Shown here piece by piece: positions 60,066 to 64,000 of a stretch of 64,000 nucleotides of DNA. The notes under the pieces are model-generated. The model did not search any database. It saw nothing but the letters and a program-made list of their open reading frames with translations, and was not told the DNA's origin. The translations under genes and the position numbers were made by a program. The DNA is from Anagrus nilaparvatae. Its lineage: Eukaryota; Arthropoda; Insecta; Hymenoptera; Mymaridae. Within the stretch, counting starts at the first letter, position 1; each line of letters starts with the position of its first letter. Where the stretch lies: NCBI GenBank assembly GCA_022575985.1, contig JAKSXM010000231.1, positions 5,520,501-5,584,500 of the forward strand, given 5' to 3'.

Positions 60066-63000
60066 CGTATATAATAAGGTTAACTGTTGACGTTGCTACG
60101 CCTGCTCTGTTAGAAGCCCTACACGTATATATACCTACATCTTCTTCCTGGACAGATGAAATTTCTAACGTGGACGTGGTCTCTTCATTTATCATTGTAT
60201 ATCTTTCATTTGCGTGAAGTTCCTGTTCATTTCTATACCAAGTTATTTCGGGTGTTGGTTTTCCACTGATTGAACAAGTAAATGAAACGGGCTTGTTAAC
60301 TTCTGAGGCTACTGGTTGAAGTTTTTTAATGAATTTTGGAGCAGATGTTTTTTCTTTGTCACTTATAGATATATCAATTTGCGTCCGTTTTTTGTCTTTT
60401 GGTTTTATTCGGAGCTTACTCAAATGTTTTTCTGCGGTTATTTCCTCAGTTTCAGTTACTTCTAATGGAGATTTTTCAGTATCGGTTTGCAAATCAATTT
60501 TCATAGTTTTTTTATGTTTCTTTAATTTAATTTCAGATTTAGTAACAACTTCTTCATTAATAAGTTTGCTGTCATCAGGTACCATTTTAGGATAAATTTC
60601 AAAATCTTGAGTATCTACGACTGTTTCCTGTAATGTTTTCTCTATTGGTACAATGGTAACATCTTCTTTAAAATCTACGACTTTTTTAGGTTTCTTTTGT
60701 CTTATCCAAGGGCTGGAAGATTTTTCTGAAATTTCTTCTGTATTAGTCTCTAACGGTTCTATTTTTACAGTATCAATTTCAGTTTGTAAGTTATCAGTGA
60801 CAGGCTTATCTTTTACTAATGGTTTCAAGTAAACTTCTTCTTTAAATGTTTTTTCTTCTTCTTTTTCAAATGGTTTTAGTACGATTTCTTCTTTATAAGT
60901 TTTTGTTTTAAAATCATCATCTGGTTTTATTGGTTTTAACTGCACGCTTTCAATACTATCAGTTTTTATTTCTTTCTTTGGCACTCTTTTCTTTCTTAAC
61001 CAAGGGATTTGTGATTCCTCTTTAGATTTTTCCATAACGTTTTCATCCGTGATCTTTTCTTCTAACAATATTTCTTTTTCTTTATCAATGCTAATTTTTT
61101 CTTCTTTGGAGACTACTTTTTCTTTTTCTTTCTTTTTTTGTCTACGCCAAGGTAACTCCGATTGCTCTATTTTATCATTATCTTTAAAAGAATCTACTTT
61201 TTCTGGTATTGGCTCTATAATTGTAGTATTGATTTCATCTGGATACACATTTATATCCACTTTAGATATGGAATCTTTAGGACCTTTTTTTGGTTTTATT
61301 AAGATTTCTTCATAGAATTTTTCATCTTCTAACTTTTCTACATGCGTTGTTAACTTAGTTTCTACAGTTTTTAAGTCTTGTTCTATTTTTTTGGGCATTT
61401 TTTGTTTCCGTAACCATGGAATGTGCGACTCTTGTTGATCTTGATGATCCTGTTCTTCTTCTAAAGTAATTTCTGGTTTTAAATCTTCAACAACTTGTTT
61501 TTCTACAGCTTCTAAAGTCCTTTCTTTTACTTTGTCTTTTTCCTTACGCCAGAATATCTCCGTTTTTTCTACTGTTTTTTTCTGTAGATCTTCTTCTAAT
61601 AGTTTTGAATTAATTTCTAAAGAAGAGTTTTCTTCTTCTGGAATATTCTCGGTTTTTTCAGGTTTATCTATACTCTTTTTCTTCAAAAATAAGGGAATTT
61701 TCGATTTTTCCAATATTTCTTGATCTGATTTCTTATCACTAACTTCCTCTGGAATTAAATGTTTATTTTCATCTTTTGAAGTAGTATCTTTTGGTTTCCG
61801 ACGCCATAAAGCGCTACTTTCTTCAGGTTTTTCCGGAATAGATTCTTCAATCAATTTTTCAGGAATAACAGATTTTTCAGGTTTATCCTCTTCATTTTTT
61901 TCCTCAGTTTCTGTTTGTGCCCTTTTTTTTGGTTTTTTCTTTTTCAACCATGGAAGCTCAGATTTCTCAGATGTCTTTTCCTTTTCAGATACTTCAATTA
62001 TTTTTTCAGGTATCAGTTCACTAGATTTCTTTTCATCTTGGATTTCATCTTGCGTATCTATCTTTCTACTTACTTTTTTCTTTCTTAACCAGGGAATTTC
62101 AGTTTTTTCAGGTGATTTATCTTTTTCAGTATCTTTTTTAAGATTGGTAATTTGTTCTATGATGTCAGTTTTCTCTTCCATAGGTTTAACATCAATTTCT
62201 AACTCCACTTTTTGTTTTTTAGGCGTTTTCTTCGAAGGTTTGAGTAAAACTTCTTCTACTTTCTCTTCTTCTTGAGGGTGCTTTACAATTTTTGATGGTT
62301 TTAATTTTGAAAATTTAATGTCTTCTACAGTTTGAACAGGTTTATCTTTAATAGGAGCTTTAGTTTTTTTTGTTTTTAAATACTTCGTATTTATTTTATC
62401 AGTATCTGTCTCGGCCATTATCTCTTCAGTTAATTCTTCGGAGAATATTTTATCTTCTTTTTCTGACTTTTCCAAACCTATGATAGTTATATCTTCTACT
62501 TCTTCAGGAGGTATTATTTCCACGGGCTCTTTCCTTTTTCGTCGCCAAGAAACTGTAGAGTCTTCTTGTAAAATATCATTTTCTTTGTCTAGCACGTCGA
62601 TAATTTTAGATTTTGTTTTTCTCCAGGGTACCTCCTTTTGTTCCGTTCTTTCTTCTTTTAAAGTAAGATTTGATTCATCATCTGTTTCTTGGAATATAAT
62701 TAATTCAGAACGTAGTTTGGTGTTCACATCTAATTTTGCAGAACGCAAATCAGTTTCTATTAAGTTTTCGTTATCGGTTGCCATTTTTTTAGGTTTTGAA
62801 GGCTTTAGCTTTACTTTTTCTTCAGTCCATGGCTTTGGCTTAAAGACGGGTTTTATCTCAAAAGTATCTGTAGTTTCTTTTGGGATTTCCTTTTTATCCA
62901 CCTTTATAGGATGTAAATTAACTTCTTCTATTTTTTCCTTAGCTGTTTGCAATTTTTGAGGTCTTGAAGGCTTTAGCATTATTTTTTCTTCAGTCCACGG

Positions 63001-64000
63001 TGTTGGTTGATCTAATTTTTTTTCTTCTAAGTCTTCAGAAATAACTGGAACTTTTTCTTCTTGCTTCAAAGAGATTTCCGTTTTCTTGTATCTGTCTAAA
63101 ATAGTACTATCTTCAATTTCTTGAAATTCTTCTAACAAATCTTTGTTAGGATGCGTTATGTTAGCTTCTATAATATCTTTTGATATGGACTTCAAATCAA
63201 CTTTTTCTATAGTTTCTTTTGGTATTTTCTTTTTCTCTGCTTTCGTAGGACGGAGATCCACTTCTTCTAATTTCTCTTTGATTTCTGGTATTCTATGAGG
63301 CCTAGAAGGTTTTAATTTTATTTCTTCTGCAGTCCATGGTTTAGGATGATCTGATTTTTTTTCTTCTACATCTTCAGATCTCAGAGGAATTTTCTTTTCT
63401 TGCTTAAAAGAAATTTCAGTTTTCTTAGATCTATCTAAAATAGTACTATCTTCGATTTCTTGAAATTCTTCTAACAAATCTTTGTTAGGATGCGTTATGT
63501 TAGCATCTATAATATCTTTTGATATGGACTTCAAATCAACTTTTTCTATAGTTTCTTTTGGTATTTTCTTTTTCTCTGCTTTCGTAGGACGGAGATTCAC
63601 TTCTTCTAATTTCTCTTTGATTTCTGGTATTTTATGAGGCCTAGAAGGTTTTAACTTTATTTCCTCTGCAGTCCATGGTTTAGGTTGATCTGATTTTTTT
63701 TCTTCTACATCTTCAGATCTCAGAGGAATTTTCTTTTCTTGCTTAAAAGAAATTTCAGTTTTCTTAGATCTATCTAAAATAGTACTATCTTCGATTTCTT
63801 GAAATTCTTCTAACAAATCTTTGTCAGAATGTGTTATGTTAGCTTCTAAAATATCTTTTGATACGGACTTCAAATCAACTTTTTCTATAGTTTCTTTTGG
63901 TATTTTCTTTTTCTCTACTTTTGTAGGACGGAGATCCACTTCTTCTAATTTCTCTTTGATTTCTGGTATTTTATGAGGCCTAGAAGGTTTTAACTTTATT
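60066..64000 (-). CDS. sls: Insect titin/Sallimus exon: PEVK repeats then an Ig domain (continues past right edge)
   Basis: The reading frame is open for the whole 3.9 kb and runs off the right edge, so the acceptor is not seen. The first part (about 62.9-64.0 kb) is a 113-residue tandem repeat rich in Lys, Glu, Ile and Pro, with motifs such as KPWTAEEIKLKPSRPHKIPE. The middle is an irregular Glu/Lys-rich spring punctuated by about eleven Trp motifs of the type PWLRKKK or PWRRQKK. The last 95 or so residues (about 60070-60360) form an Ig I-set domain with both cysteines (FTCSISG and YTCRASN) and the core Trp in ITWYRNEQ. The donor is TACG|GTAATT, phase 1, and joins the next exon as G|AA (Glu). 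PEVK next to Ig domains in a very long exon is characteristic of insect titin (D-titin, the long product of sls). The exact isoform is inference. Confidence 0.87.
62900..64000. repeat. 339-bp coding tandem repeat, about three units, continuing right
   Basis: The marker TAGGACGGAGAT recurs with its CGG at 63251, 63590 and 63929, an exact 339-bp (113-codon) spacing. A diverged fourth unit lies at about 62.9 kb. Units carry KETIEKVDLKS, EEFQEIEDSTILDR and KPWTAEEIKLKPS motifs. The array runs off the right edge, so its true length is unknown. Confidence 0.92.

Overview
The window looks like nuclear DNA of an insect (at least an arthropod) with a strongly AT-rich genome. It is mostly the interior of one giant muscle gene read on the minus strand: the insect titin / D-titin (Sallimus, sls) gene. 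Both gene ends lie outside the window. Seventeen exons can be placed, all with GT/AG borders and with compatible phases at every junction. Together they carry about 28.4 kb of coding sequence, or roughly 9,480 residues. The species or order cannot be fixed from the sequence alone.

Layout in protein order, from right to left: 64000-60066 is a PEVK-type elastic segment with a 113-residue tandem repeat and many Trp-containing PW(R/L)(R/K)K motifs, ending in an Ig domain. 58640-55902 holds further Ig domains, several split between exons and several without the usual cysteines. 55630-54308 is a Ser/Asn/Lys-rich exon with a strong, in-phase internal donor. 52322-51761 is a split Ig domain. 51674-49684 holds charged linkers and a probable folded helical domain. 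40899-35906 is a 5-kb exon with eight 101-residue repeats followed by degenerate repeats. 18800-11597 is a 7.2-kb exon of about 34 degenerate repeats of about 70 residues. 7863 to the left edge is an exon of more than 7.8 kb made almost entirely of an 81-codon PEVK repeat, with 30 full units in strict register.

The long introns (about 3.7, 17.1, 8.8, 2.0 and 1.4 kb) hold no second host gene that I can support. They are full of mobile-element debris: a LINE ORF1 fragment between 573-bp direct repeats, an R1-like reverse transcriptase C-terminus, small DNA transposons with clear target-site duplications (one hAT-like, one PIF/Harbinger-like), two members of a long-inverted-repeat family, Helitron-like elements ending in a GC hairpin plus CTAG, and simple repeats.

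As a whole the exons encode an I-band spring: Ig domains alternating with very long disordered elastic segments. Exon phases are arranged so that several exons or exon pairs could be skipped in frame, which fits tuning of spring length by alternative splicing. Nothing here points to a bacterial, viral or defence system. The most striking features are the recently homogenised coding repeats and the alternative in-phase splice sites.
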